Positions 49,971-59,854 of a stretch of DNA of 64,000 nucleotides are shown here, piece by piece. How positions within the stretch are numbered: the stretch's first letter is position 1; every line of letters starts with the position of its first letter. The stretch is from contig OX337228.1 in assembly GCA_946965045.2 (NCBI GenBank), positions 4,836,001 through 4,900,000 of the forward strand, read 5' to 3'. Below the pieces are notes generated by a model. It was not told the DNA's origin. It saw only the letters and a list, made by a program, of their open reading frames with translations, and made no database searches. Source of the stretch: Epithemia pelagica. Its lineage: Eukaryota; Bacillariophyta; Bacillariophyceae; Surirellales; Surirellaceae. Both the position numbers and the translations under genes were made by a program.

Positions 49971-52301
49971 ATGTTCCGTAGCGCCAAAGCTAGACGAAAG
50001 AAACAGCATGTTCGGAGTTCCTTGACGACCGAAGATGAGGAGGGCGACTTGCAAAGCAATTCCGCAGCGGAACGTGAAGATTCAGAAGAAAGTAACGTAT
50101 TGCTTTCTCTTCAGAGCAAACGGAGAGACCTCAGCAAAAAGAAAAAATCGCTTCGTACGACAACGTTCGGCGGCGCTTCTTCGATTAATCGAACAACCAA
50201 CATTGTAAAAGGCGGAAGCAGTGCTTCAAAGAAACGCCGCCGTATTGGATTCGGGGGAATTTCATCAACAGATGAACCAAATGATCCAGAGACGGACGGT
50301 GGTGGAGCTACGACACAGGTTTACGATTCTGAGTCTCTTGCTCAACTAAAAGCCGAGCAAGAAGAAATGAACAGCAAAGTCAGTCAACGACAGAGAAAAC
50401 AAGATGTTGAGAAAACAAGTAGTTCAATCCCCCAGCACCTTCATGAAGCAGACAACATCTCACGTGCTATTCCTCGACAGAGCTCCAACCAACAACACGG
50501 GGCAACGAAGACAGAAGGCGAAGAAGATTTCATTTCATTGAATACTGCTAGGCGTTATGAAAACGATCGATCATCTGACTCTGGTATTGTTCTTGTTGGA
50601 GACGAGGCTATGGAAGCTGCATTGAATGTCGACAGTCATCAAGTACTTTCGGGCAGTGACAATGACGACAAATATCAACGGCATGAAAACGTGACCTCGG
50701 AAAAAGAATTAGGGGATGAGTCATCCATGTGGGAAGCTCAGGTTGCTGAGAGAGCTGGTGTCGATATATTGTCACGCGATCCTCCATCATCCCAAACACG
50801 TCATCGATCTGAACAAAAGTTTCACAATATAGTTTCACTGACCGAGATACGGCAACAATTTGTGGATGCGCAAAGTATTTTGCGTCAACAAATGGAGGAC
50901 TCGAAAACATCGTATGAGAGACGGCAGGTAGATATCGATCATGCGGGGAAAGAGGAGCTGGAACGGCATACTTCTGCCGTTCAGTCATGTGGAAAGGCAT
51001 TGGAATTCTATCAAGGTTGGCGAGGTCGAGTGGTTCCGTTCGTCGCTGCCTTGCGTGAACTATCGGACAAGTTGTTCAGCATACAGAATGGTCTTGTGCA
51101 GCTCGTCGAACGCCAGACAATTCTTGTAAAAGAAAGACGTCAATGGCAGATCGATGACATGTTGGCAGAGCTTCACCAAATGGGTGAACTAGAAGCTGTG
51201 CTGGGGCGTCAACCAGCATCAACTCTTCTGGTGGATGAAACGAATTGCGAGGACACGTTCGATGAATTTGGGCGTACAGTGCAATCACAACGAGTTCTGC
51301 AACGTGAAAAACGACGTCAACAACTATTGAGTATTCGTACAACATCTGTGGAACACTCTATGGATGGCGTTGATAGCGAATTCGCACTATGGATGATGAA
51401 AAGCGAGATAACATCATTTCATGATCAGTCGTCAGCACTACACGAAGCCTTTCAATTTGCTTTACTTCAAGTTCAGGAAGAGTTTACGATCTTGGATGGG
51501 TTGACGAAGCTTTTCTACGAGTGGTTCAGTCACAACTCAAATGAATACAAAGATTGTTTTGCGGGCCTTTGTCTGGCCGATCTTGCTAGTGTGCTTGTCC
51601 GCGCTGAAATTTGTTCTCGGCTACTGAATCGCACGAATAATAGGCATGATTCACTTCGGTGGGTTCGTACAATTCAAAATGCCGTAAATTCCGGATTATT
51701 GGAGGACGCTGCAATTGTCCGTCTCATGGAAAAGGCGGTTTTCCCAATATTCAATGATTTTTTTCAGACTAACAGATACGATACAGATCTCCATTCACAG
51801 ACGCAAACACTTCTCAAGATTTGGAAGGAGATACCTTGGTTATCAGGTCGAGAGGCGACCATCGATGCTGTAGAAACATGGAAGTCAGAAATCGCTGCAC
51901 CATCACTTTTGGAAACATGGGAAATGGAAGTAAAAGAACTCGCGTTTCCCGTGTTAGCTGAAGGGAGCGACAACTCGAATCTTGAAAAGGTCGAAGGTGT
52001 GAAAGATCAACTTATACGAGGTTTGCGTTGCCTGGAAAACGTCGTTGAATGGACGCCATACCTCCCGACAGATAAGTTTGCGGAATGTTTTATCAATTTC
52101 CTTGTGAGTACAGTCTTACCGTTTATATCATCGCTCAATGCGGCAAGGGAACAAAACAAGCATAATGGTCTCTCAGGCTCAGAGTGGGCGTCCTCATCGT
52201 TCGCTAACATATATAAGTTGCTCCAGAAGACGACATGGTTGAATCGACCAGATCTGTTGGTCCAGGTGACGACTCTTCAAGCGGCGTCAGAGATTGACTG
52301 A
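49971..52301 (+). CDS. PAXBP1/GCFC (ILP1)-type nuclear protein
   Basis: A single exon of 776 residues from the first ATG (49971); upstream codons have only a TTG start. It begins MFRSAKARRKKQHVR, like PAXBP1 (MFRKARR). The first third is disordered with basic KKRRRIGFGG. A conserved line VYDSESLAQLKAEQ is followed by long helices (SLTEIRQQFVDAQSILRQQ, QLVERQTILVKERRQW). The GCF-type C-terminal domain begins near SFHDQSSALHEAF and contains WLSGREATIDAVETW, VEWTPYLPTDKFAECF and DLLVQVTTLQAA. This family (GCFC1/PAXBP1, plant ILP1) acts in splicing or intron-lariat complexes and transcription control. Divergent from METTL5 with 245 bp between starts. Confidence 0.8.
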   Translation: MFRSAKARRKKQHVRSSLTTEDEEGDLQSNSAAEREDSEESNVLLSLQSKRRDLSKKKKSLRTTTFGGASSINRTTNIVKGGSSASKKRRRIGFGGISSTDEPNDPETDGGGATTQVYDSESLAQLKAEQEEMNSKVSQRQRKQDVEKTSSSIPQHLHEADNISRAIPRQSSNQQHGATKTEGEEDFISLNTARRYENDRSSDSGIVLVGDEAMEAALNVDSHQVLSGSDNDDKYQRHENVTSEKELGDESSMWEAQVAERAGVDILSRDPPSSQTRHRSEQKFHNIVSLTEIRQQFVDAQSILRQQMEDSKTSYERRQVDIDHAGKEELERHTSAVQSCGKALEFYQGWRGRVVPFVAALRELSDKLFSIQNGLVQLVERQTILVKERRQWQIDDMLAELHQMGELEAVLGRQPASTLLVDETNCEDTFDEFGRTVQSQRVLQREKRRQQLLSIRTTSVEHSMDGVDSEFALWMMKSEITSFHDQSSALHEAFQFALLQVQEEFTILDGLTKLFYEWFSHNSNEYKDCFAGLCLADLASVLVRAEICSRLLNRTNNRHDSLRWVRTIQNAVNSGLLEDAAIVRLMEKAVFPIFNDFFQTNRYDTDLHSQTQTLLKIWKEIPWLSGREATIDAVETWKSEIAAPSLLETWEMEVKELAFPVLAEGSDNSNLEKVEGVKDQLIRGLRCLENVVEWTPYLPTDKFAECFINFLVSTVLPFISSLNAAREQNKHNGLSGSEWASSSFANIYKLLQKTTWLNRPDLLVQVTTLQAASEID

Positions 52302-52387
52302 CCTGCTCGCGGAGCTAAAGGAAATTTGACCAAATCGGTGGCAATAGATCGCTCCATGCTCATAGATTAGAGAACTACAGTAACTCT

Positions 52388-53187
52388 CTAGACAGTCATA
52401 ACATCTTTCTCCTTGTTCGCAACAATCGAATCAATCTCTTTCACTTTTGCGTCTGTCAACTTCTGAATTGCATCTTGCCCGTCTTTTGATTCATCTTTTC
52501 CGATATCGCTGTTCTTTTCCATCTTTTTGACTGCGTCAACTCCGTCTCGTCGAATATTTCGGAGGGCCACTTTTCCTTCTTCCCCCATGGCTTTACATTG
52601 TTTCAGCATTTCCTTTCGACGTTCTTCAGTCAACGCAGGAATATTGATCCTAATTAATGTTCCATCATTGGTGGGCATCAGACCCAAATCTGACTCCGCA
52701 ATCGCTCTTTCAATGTCACCAAACAACGATTTATCGTACGGGTCAACAGTAAGCTGTTGAGCCGAGGGAATTCCAATTGTCGCGAGTTGATTCAGCGGTG
52801 TCTCCGCCCCTGATTCATGTAAATTGTAATGATTTGGTCGAGTATATTGAGCGGAAAAAGAACTATGCACATATTCGGCACTCGTCACCTGAATGAGAAA
52901 AGACGGTACGTACCATAGTAGTCAAGTTTGACTCGATCGAGCATGTTCGCGGAAGCTCTTCCAGTACGGATCGTCAATAAGTTCGTTTTTACAGAATCTA
53001 TTGTTTTCTTCATACGCTCTTCTGCGTCTGTCGTAATATCTTTCACCGATTTCTCGGATGTCGACATGAAGAGCCTACCAACCACGGCGTGGTTCCTAGA
53101 GGAAGAGACAAAAGGAGATTGAAATGCCTTTGTGGTTGCAGCCGCCACCAACCAGAGAACGGATATGGCGATGTTGAAGGACCTCAT
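52388..53187 (-). CDS. Plastid ribosome recycling factor
   Basis: Two exons, 52914-53187 and 52388-52809 (231 residues; 104-nt intron). The start MRSFNIAISVLWLVAAATTKAFQSPF is a signal peptide with Phe after Lys-Ala, matching the diatom plastid cleavage motif. The mature part starts near EKSVKDITTDAEERMKKTIDS. RRF hallmarks are TIRTGRASANMLDRVKLDYYG, TPLNQLATIGIPSAQQLTV (spanning the splice), IRINIPALTEERRKEML and KVALRNIRRDGVDAVKKM. RRF splits post-termination 70S ribosomes with EF-G; here this acts in the plastid. The stop is 86 bp from the convergent PAXBP1 gene. It shares a 210-bp promoter region with the TMEM223-like gene. Confidence 0.93.
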
Positions 53188-53397
53188 ATTATTTTCTTTC
53201 AATGTCAATGGATCCCAACGATATAGTCCTCTGTCGACTCACAGGATCGCTCTTGATTATGGGTGGTCGTCGAATTCGAACAAGTGAGCGGAGGCACAGA
53301 CCACATCAGTGACGTCAATCACGGATACCCCTCAAATCTTAGTCCCGTGTCAATATCTTTACATTTCCCATTTACATATCATCGAAGCAATGGCGAT

Positions 53398-54285
53398 ATG
53401 ACCATGGTGCCAAACTGCCAACAGCTGATTGGTCCTTCGCGACTAGTCCTCAAATCAAGAACAAGACTTAGCACTTACTCAGAGAGATTCTTTCATTCAT
53501 CGAAATGGGCAGCGTCGAAAGTTATCTGGCGTCTCGCCAGATATATGGCACAACGGCAGATTGGTCCCGAGAGAACCCGCGTCCTGCCTTTGTTGAGAAC
53601 GAATGAAAAAGCAATTCAAACTTTGCGTTGGTACTCTCCAATGTACGATAAAGACGTCGAAGACCGAGATGGAGGTGAAACTGTTCTCTATGAGAGAAAC
53701 AGTCATCGCCTTGCGCTGACAAGATCGGCATTCGGGATAGCATGCTTTCATTCATGTGTCTGGATCGGCTACAACGCTTACTTCTTCCCGATGTTCGAGC
53801 ATTCCGACTTGATTGTGAATTCCTTTTCATTCTTTCCTGCTTTTGGCTATACAATAGCAGCGATAGTTCAAATAATTGCAACGGGGTACCCTATTCGACT
53901 TGTTTCCCGGCTGGTTTGGAAACGAAACCATCGACAACTATTATTGTATCGATATACGTTTCCGTTTATCAGGGAAAATCCCGAGCCTGTGGTCTTTGAA
54001 TTGGGACAAATTGTCATAAATCCTCTTTCCACCGAAGCCGCAACCATTTTGAATGATTTACAAGGTGATATATCCAAGTTTGAGGGGCACATTTCACTGC
54101 AACAGACACGACAGTCATTCTTCTCTTTGCCATACCTTCTTGATATTTCTGAATCCGTGGACGTTCGGGAACCACAGATGCTATTTGACTCGTTGTTACA
54201 GCCCGAACGAATCAGGAGAGAGACCTACAGGAGTGTTTCTTCAGGACGGACTGAGAAGAGAACTGGTCGAAGGAAATCTCGATGA
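53398..54285 (+). CDS. TMEM223-like mitochondrial membrane protein, copy 1
   Basis: A protein of 295 residues if the ATG at 53398 (MTMVPNCQQLI) is used; this matches the MTMV start of its neighbour at 54670. The upstream extension to 53263 looks like 5' UTR. A basic N-terminus with RFFHSSK could be a mitochondrial presequence. LYERNSHRLALTRSAFGIACFHSCVWIGY resembles the first helix of TMEM223, with a second hydrophobic segment at FFPAFGYTIAAIVQIIATGYP. The soluble tail contains YPIRLVSRLV, LLLYRYTFPFI and FEGHISLQQ. TMEM223 and TMEM70/186 act in respiratory complex assembly; this assignment is from pattern similarity. Tandem paralogue of the next gene. Confidence 0.65.
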   Translation: MTMVPNCQQLIGPSRLVLKSRTRLSTYSERFFHSSKWAASKVIWRLARYMAQRQIGPERTRVLPLLRTNEKAIQTLRWYSPMYDKDVEDRDGGETVLYERNSHRLALTRSAFGIACFHSCVWIGYNAYFFPMFEHSDLIVNSFSFFPAFGYTIAAIVQIIATGYPIRLVSRLVWKRNHRQLLLYRYTFPFIRENPEPVVFELGQIVINPLSTEAATILNDLQGDISKFEGHISLQQTRQSFFSLPYLLDISESVDVREPQMLFDSLLQPERIRRETYRSVSSGRTEKRTGRRKSR

Positions 54286-54669
54286 CAAGACGATGAGCAT
54301 GTCGTGACGGTTCCTCCTGGTGACTGCGGCATCTTCACCATGCCGAAGGCTTGTAAGTTGCACATTTCTAGTGAGGACCACCTCCTTTTAGCTCTAGAAG
54401 CACTCCAAGTAAACTTGACAATAATGTGTTAACCCACCTTTGTTTTCACACAATGTCTTCTTGCAAGGAGCCGCCTTGTCATCTTGGGAATCAGATATAG
54501 GAGTAGGAGTACCTTAGCATTATGACGGCTTAATATTACCTGAGCCTGAGGTAAGCGGTAGCTCCAGGTCCCCAACAAAGATCCGTGGTGACCACCGTTC
54601 CCGCTTAGGTGTACTGAATCATAACCATGTTGTATTGTATGTCAACGATAACTGAACAGTTGATTCACG
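54286..54669. other. Spacer between tandem paralogues
   Basis: About 385 bp. A short repetitive stretch (taggagtaggagtac) occurs near 54497-54512. No gene seen; contains the promoter of copy 2. Confidence 0.4.
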
Positions 54670-55650
54670 ATGACGATGGTTCACACGTATGCTATACACA
54701 ATCCGTTTCTCGCTCTTCGACCATATACCAAGCGCATTGCATGGCGGATCACCCTTCAAGAGAAATGGGATTTCGGTGTCTGTTGGCCAAGAGATGCAAC
54801 ATTCATCAACGAGAAAAGATCATCGTTAGGTCGCTCTTTCTGTGTCAACCAAACCCCGAAACCTAGGTGGTTCTCAACTGATGCTACTCCCAGAAGAAAT
54901 CCACTGGGTCTTGAGGATACTGAAGAAGAAGATAGTGGAAGATCGAACGATATTGTTTTGTTTGAACGGACCACTCCTCCGTCATTCATCGAACGAGCCA
55001 GTTTTTGTACAGCAACCGTGTGTTCAGTTTTCTTTGTTTGGTATGTCGTTGACTTTGTTCCAGCCGGTAGGTTCCTTTATCTATTGCCAGTATGGTATGG
55101 TTCTTTCCCTCGTACTCACTTGTATTTCGAGGGAACTACAGTTAATTCTTCTGGTATCCCAGAGCTGTACATTCATCCTGTTTTTCCTGGGCTCGGGATT
55201 GCAGGAGCACTCATCTTTCAGGTTGGGTCAACTTTTTACCCCGTTCGAAACGTCTCGAAATTGATGTTGCGCCAATCTACCACTTCTGATGAGCCCGACA
55301 AGCTTCTTTATTATGTCCATACGCTCCCTTTTGTTCGCCCGTCTGTAAATCCCCTTGAATACCCGGTTGGAGAATTCACCTTGAATCCGAATTCCGCGAA
55401 AGCTAGGAAAGTGGTGGAGCACGATAACATTTCAACCTTCAAAGGCCATATCCCTCTTTACAGGACCGGGACTCTTCTACCATTTGTGCTTAATATCAAT
55501 ACGGAAAATGATGTGGTTGAACCGACTCTACTGTTGGAATCCATCATGCGACCATCACCTGACAAGACCTCCATAGTTGATGCAGCTCCCCATCAAATGA
55601 TAGAACGGATGCGAAGAAAGAGGTTTAGGAGGTCCAAGAAACGGAGATGA
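54670..55650 (+). CDS. TMEM223-like mitochondrial membrane protein, copy 2
   Basis: A protein of 326 residues starting at ATG 54670 (MTMVHTYAIHNPF). Basic N-terminus with GRSFCVNQTPKPRWFST, likely a mitochondrial presequence. Shared blocks with copy 1 in the same order: VLFERTTPP (LYERN), hydrophobic FCTATVCSVFFVWYVVDFV, FYPVRNVSKLMLR (YPIRLVSRLVWKR), YYVHTLPFVRPSVNPLEYPVG (YRYTFPFIRENPEPVVFELG), NISTFKGHIPLY (DISKFEGHISLQ) and VVEPTLLLESIMRP. The tail is highly basic. Identity between the copies looks low, so the duplication is old or the copies have diverged quickly. Confidence 0.7.
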   Translation: MTMVHTYAIHNPFLALRPYTKRIAWRITLQEKWDFGVCWPRDATFINEKRSSLGRSFCVNQTPKPRWFSTDATPRRNPLGLEDTEEEDSGRSNDIVLFERTTPPSFIERASFCTATVCSVFFVWYVVDFVPAGRFLYLLPVWYGSFPRTHLYFEGTTVNSSGIPELYIHPVFPGLGIAGALIFQVGSTFYPVRNVSKLMLRQSTTSDEPDKLLYYVHTLPFVRPSVNPLEYPVGEFTLNPNSAKARKVVEHDNISTFKGHIPLYRTGTLLPFVLNINTENDVVEPTLLLESIMRPSPDKTSIVDAAPHQMIERMRRKRFRRSKKRR

Positions 55651-56025
55651 GATTTCCATATCGTTAGACGGAGAAGCTTGTACATTTGATCTACAAACAC
55701 AGTTGCTATACTGCTTCGCTAAGTCTTAGTTATATTGTACACATTTGCTCGCAAACGTCACTCAGGCAGTGATACCCCGAAATCCTTACAAGTGACATAG
55801 AATAAGGCGGGTGGATTTTCGGGGCGTGCCTCTGATTGTGGTATGTCTTCCCTCATTGTCAGTCTTGTAAGTCTTCATAGCATTTGATATTGGAAGCAGA
55901 GTCTAGTAGCAAGGGCGAAGGATTCTACCGGCCAGGTGAAAGTGCGCCATGGAACACACATCTTGATCATGGCGGTCTAAATGTAACATATATATCGATC
56001 ATAACAGTCCATGTCCCGGCAACAA
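55651..56025. other. Spacer between convergent genes
   Basis: About 375 bp between copy 2 of the TMEM223-like pair and the CCCH gene. Nothing recognised beyond probable 3' UTRs. Confidence 0.4.
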
Positions 56026-57825
56026 TCAGGGTAGGTACAAGCCGAGACTGGTTTGGGGTCCACCACCGTTAGCGGGTGATGGGTAAGAGCCATGAATAGA
56101 ATGTTGTTGACGGGATTGTTCGTCACGTTGTGTAGGAGGCCATCGCGAAGGCGGATGGGGTTGTTGATTGGATGGGAATTGCTGATGGACAGCCTGAACA
56201 TCGCTCGTCACAGTATTTGGCTCAAGAGTAAGATTTTCCATCAAATTCGACGGAACGGTGCGACAAACTTCGTTTTGAAAGTTTCCCTGATACCAACCAC
56301 TGGTAGACTGAGAGCGGGATCCAGCGATGAATGATCCTTCATCTTCACTGTATGCTTCAGCAGATGTCTCTTCTTGAGTATCAAGCATATTAAGCAACGC
56401 AGACGTCATCATTGTGAAACCTTCGTCGCCGTTAGGACCACCCCTCGACTGACGTTGTCGAATGCCACTGTTGGCGGCCATGGGAGGACGACCACTGGCT
56501 GCTTGGTGAGCCCCCAAGGCGGCATTGCCTGGATTTTCCGATGGACCCTGATTGGAATAGTTAGTGTTTCTGGCGGTTTGCATGTCAAATGAAGATGATC
56601 GACCTCTCCATTGAGCCGCTCGTGCCCCTGAAGGCGGAGTACTCTCGCCATAATAATCCCCGGCACTTCCCAGAGAAACCGAGTGTGCACGCATTGCAAT
56701 ATTACCATCGGAGTTGCTATTAGTAATGTTGTTGATTGGCATCGATGGACGACTTTTGTCAAACGCATTCAGAGACCCTACGCTCCCATTCTTACGTGCT
56801 CTGGTCCAGAGAGCTGCTGTGGCGACATCGTTACCTGAGAGTTCCATTCCAGAGCTAGCAGTATCAAAACTGCTGGCAATACTAGATGCAGAGCTACCTT
56901 GCTCGGTCATGACAGTCGAGCCGGAAAATACTGGAGCAACTCCCAGAACCCCATGCGAAACTTGTTGTTGTTGTGAAGCCATAGAGTCGCCTCCGGGGCT
57001 AACATATGATACTGGCTTGTACGATGTCTGTGCTTGGATTGAGTGATCAAGACCAACAAATGAAACAGGTCCACCGCCTTCCGATGCTACGACTATGTGA
57101 CTGGGCGGATGACCCGATCCAGCTTGATGCGCAGCGTAAGGTATTCTCTTTGGGCCAGAAGAGGAGTACATATCGCTCTGTGAATTGCGTGGATGCCGCG
57201 GGTGTCTTGGTTGCGGTGAAGGATTGGCGTAGGCATGAACTGGATGATGATACCGGCAAGTTGCCCCGTACTTACATCGGCCATTTTTTAAGAAATAAAT
57301 GCAGTCTGGTTCTTCTGGTCGTTGAGGTAGGAACTGAACCATCATTTGTGTAACATCTGTTCTTGGTGGTCCCACTGCTACCAGCTGAGGAGTCGGTTCC
57401 ATCATTTTCCGGCCTGGGGCAACAGTCAGTAAGACTGGAGAGGCTCCAACCGGAAGCGCGGTTGCCGGTACATAGTGTTGCTGTTGCGCTGATGATGGTG
57501 GGTGATGAAACTTGCATGCCTGACCAAATTTGCATGTTCCATGTTTGAGAAAGTACTGACAAATTGGCTCATTAGGCCGAATAGGGAACATTGGTTCAGT
57601 GGGGTTTAGTGGGGTTTTCATGCCACCTCCACTTTGGACATTGGGAGGGTGTCGATATTTGCAGGAAGCACCATATTTACATCTTCCCGTTCGCAGGTAG
57701 TCACGACAATCCTCTACTGGGGCCTCCTTGCTGGCGTTGCTATCAGCGCTCGTTGAATTCGGGTTTGCGCGACTCCCTGCGGCAGAATACTGTTGATGGG
57801 GTACTGGGATATTGCCTGCAGACAT
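56026..57825 (-). CDS. Triple CCCH zinc finger RNA-binding protein
   Basis: A single exon of 599 residues from ATG 57825. Three C-x8-C-x5-C-x3-H fingers: CRDYLRTGRCKYGASCKYRH (about 39-58), CQYFLKHGTCKFGQACKFHH (about 89-108) and CIYFLKNGRCKYGATCRYHH (about 181-200). Such spacing, with aromatic residues before the last Cys and a basic KYRHP/KFHHP end, is typical of RNA-binding CCCH proteins, especially plant-like ones. The rest is disordered, Ser/Gln/Gly/Pro-rich. The family usually binds mRNA UTRs in decay or translation; target unknown. C-terminus TSLGLYLP. Confidence 0.88.
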   Translation of the reverse strand: MSAGNIPVPHQQYSAAGSRANPNSTSADSNASKEAPVEDCRDYLRTGRCKYGASCKYRHPPNVQSGGGMKTPLNPTEPMFPIRPNEPICQYFLKHGTCKFGQACKFHHPPSSAQQQHYVPATALPVGASPVLLTVAPGRKMMEPTPQLVAVGPPRTDVTQMMVQFLPQRPEEPDCIYFLKNGRCKYGATCRYHHPVHAYANPSPQPRHPRHPRNSQSDMYSSSGPKRIPYAAHQAGSGHPPSHIVVASEGGGPVSFVGLDHSIQAQTSYKPVSYVSPGGDSMASQQQQVSHGVLGVAPVFSGSTVMTEQGSSASSIASSFDTASSGMELSGNDVATAALWTRARKNGSVGSLNAFDKSRPSMPINNITNSNSDGNIAMRAHSVSLGSAGDYYGESTPPSGARAAQWRGRSSSFDMQTARNTNYSNQGPSENPGNAALGAHQAASGRPPMAANSGIRQRQSRGGPNGDEGFTMMTSALLNMLDTQEETSAEAYSEDEGSFIAGSRSQSTSGWYQGNFQNEVCRTVPSNLMENLTLEPNTVTSDVQAVHQQFPSNQQPHPPSRWPPTQRDEQSRQQHSIHGSYPSPANGGGPQTSLGLYLP

Positions 57826-59854
57826 TTTCGATTCTCGATCCTCAATAAGAACAAGGCCAACAGCTTAGCTCTTCTCCAATGCTTCAGAACTAGTGGTTGC
57901 CGAGGTTCAGCCACACCACTTACGAAAGCAGGGTAGCACGCTCAGTTGGCCAAGAAAGAGGAAGATTCAATAAAAACAAGAATGATTCGAATGCTCGATT
58001 TTCCATTCCTTTTCACCTCCTTCGTCCGAAATTGTGACCTTTACGAAGCAAATTGACTACTACGTACTACGTATCGTTGAGGCTTTCAGACCACCGATAT
58101 GGTCAGATCAACCTCTCTTTCTCTGCAGCACGTTCGCTCAATGACAGACTGAACCTGTCCTTGATAAGAGCCTAAACTTCCAATGTCGCGGTTTTAGGTG
58201 TCGATGTCCATAGGCGCAAGCGCAAAGCTGGGAGAGGAAAAACAGAAAGAAGCGAACAGAAACAACACCCCAAACACGAAACATAGCTACTTCCACGATG
58301 TGCTGAATCAGCATGGACAGAACTGATCAGCACACGTGTTTCCACAACCAGAAATCTACTAGCTAGCTAGTAGATTTGAACGTGATTCTTGAAAACCTGT
58401 GTACTAATCTACCTGTCTAGTTCTAGAGTAGCTAGAGGGTATGTGATTTTTCGCCATGTAGTATCTGTATGGGGAATAATACTAATCAGCAGGATTCTAC
58501 TAGCTAGAGAGTGTAAGTAATGACATGGAAAGTTAAAACTAATAGCTTATACTACTTGAGAACTTCATTCTAACAAGAAGTCTCTACTAGTAGAGCTAGA
58601 ACAAAAAGCCGTGCCCTGGCTACTGGACACGCATCATGCACGGTGTAAGTTGCATGCTCGCTCGCATAGAAACGTCATTTTCATGTTTCTGCGAAAGTTG
58701 CAAGCTATTTATGGGCTATAATCTGCGCATCTGTATATTCTGTATAAACTCATCGTTGACTCGAAACAGACAGTAGACAGTCCCACGAACTCATTCGAAC
58801 AACGTGGCAATTATGGTTTGCGTTAGAGGATGAGCGCGTAAACGTTGGGGGCAATAGTCACTCAACGAATCCAGAAGCATCATCTCGAATCTCCTTTCGC
58901 AAAGGTTAAAGGGCGTCTGCCCAAACAGGAATGTGGTGAGTGTTAGGTTTTAGAGGCTGTACCAAAGCCTCAGCAGACAGAGAGCAAAGAGGACAATCAG
59001 GAGTCACCAACTACGTAGCCAGTTCCTCACGGGTCAAGGAAAAGGCCAACAACTACTAGGCGAGTAGGTAGGACACAAAGAGATGTGATGAATGGTGAGA
59101 TTTTAGATTGTGAGCTTTATTCTAGATTTGTATGTCTTTCCCCATGGCTGTCTTTGCTGCCACATTAGGTTATTATCCCCAGTACTGGGTACAGAGATCC
59201 TACGTGCATTTCTTCCCAAATGTACTAAGGCTACGAGGATCTACTGGGTCATATCTCTAATGTACCGTGGCTACGTATCCTGTACGTATCCTTGGATGAT
59301 TGTCCATTTCCCAATGACCACAGGTTCTCACATGTATCTTTGATTCTCACATGTAAGCCAATGTTGGTAGTCCCGTCATGGTCAATGGCGCCAATCTCGT
59401 CTTCTATAGCATACCTAGAGAACTAGTTATGATAGTTCGAGTTTTGTCTACGGTGTGTTAAGTGAATCAACCACAAGAAGGTGTACTCCTTATCGAGACG
59501 ACTCGATCGGATACCTATAACTTGTGCGATCCTTCTTGCTTTCATGAGTCTTGATTGGTACGAAACATCGATGATGATGATGCCACCTCTTGTCAATCGC
59601 AGCTCGAAGATTCATCCAGACCTGCACGCCTCTTTCATAATATATTCAATCGACATGGATCAACGCAGTTGCGAAATACGATTGCGGAGCTAGGGTCCAC
59701 ATTTGTTTCCTCTCGTAAAAAAAGTGGTCGAGGACTGCGAATTGATAGAACAAAGGGAACGATCAAAAACAAATGAACGATCCATAGTCCCTGGAGGCAA
59801 ACGATGTCTCTAAGACCACATGATGGTGATGCTCATGAGGCGCCCTTCCCGGTG
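57826..59854. other. Gene-free spacer rich in CTAG palindromes
   Basis: About 2 kb without a supported gene, the longest gene-free stretch in the window. It contains a perfect 26-bp palindrome at 58352-58377 and several more CTAG clusters up to 58605. Short frames near 59110-59776 (one Lys-rich frame, 59555-59776, without an ATG) have no recognisable family. Possible promoter of the CCCH gene on the left. Confidence 0.45.
58352..58377. repeat. Perfect 26-bp palindrome in CTAG-rich spacer
   Basis: The left half aaatctactagct and right half agctagtagattt are exact reverse complements with no spacer, centred between 58364 and 58365. It would form a cruciform or hairpin. It lies in the spacer between the CCCH and HCF101 genes, with related CTAG motifs nearby (58420-58450, 58497-58515, 58583-58602). 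Confidence 0.9.

Noticed and set aside
59555-59776. Lys-rich frame with GRGLRIDRTKGTIKNK ending
   Set aside because: No ATG, short, no recognised family; a possible terminal exon could not be joined to any upstream exon.
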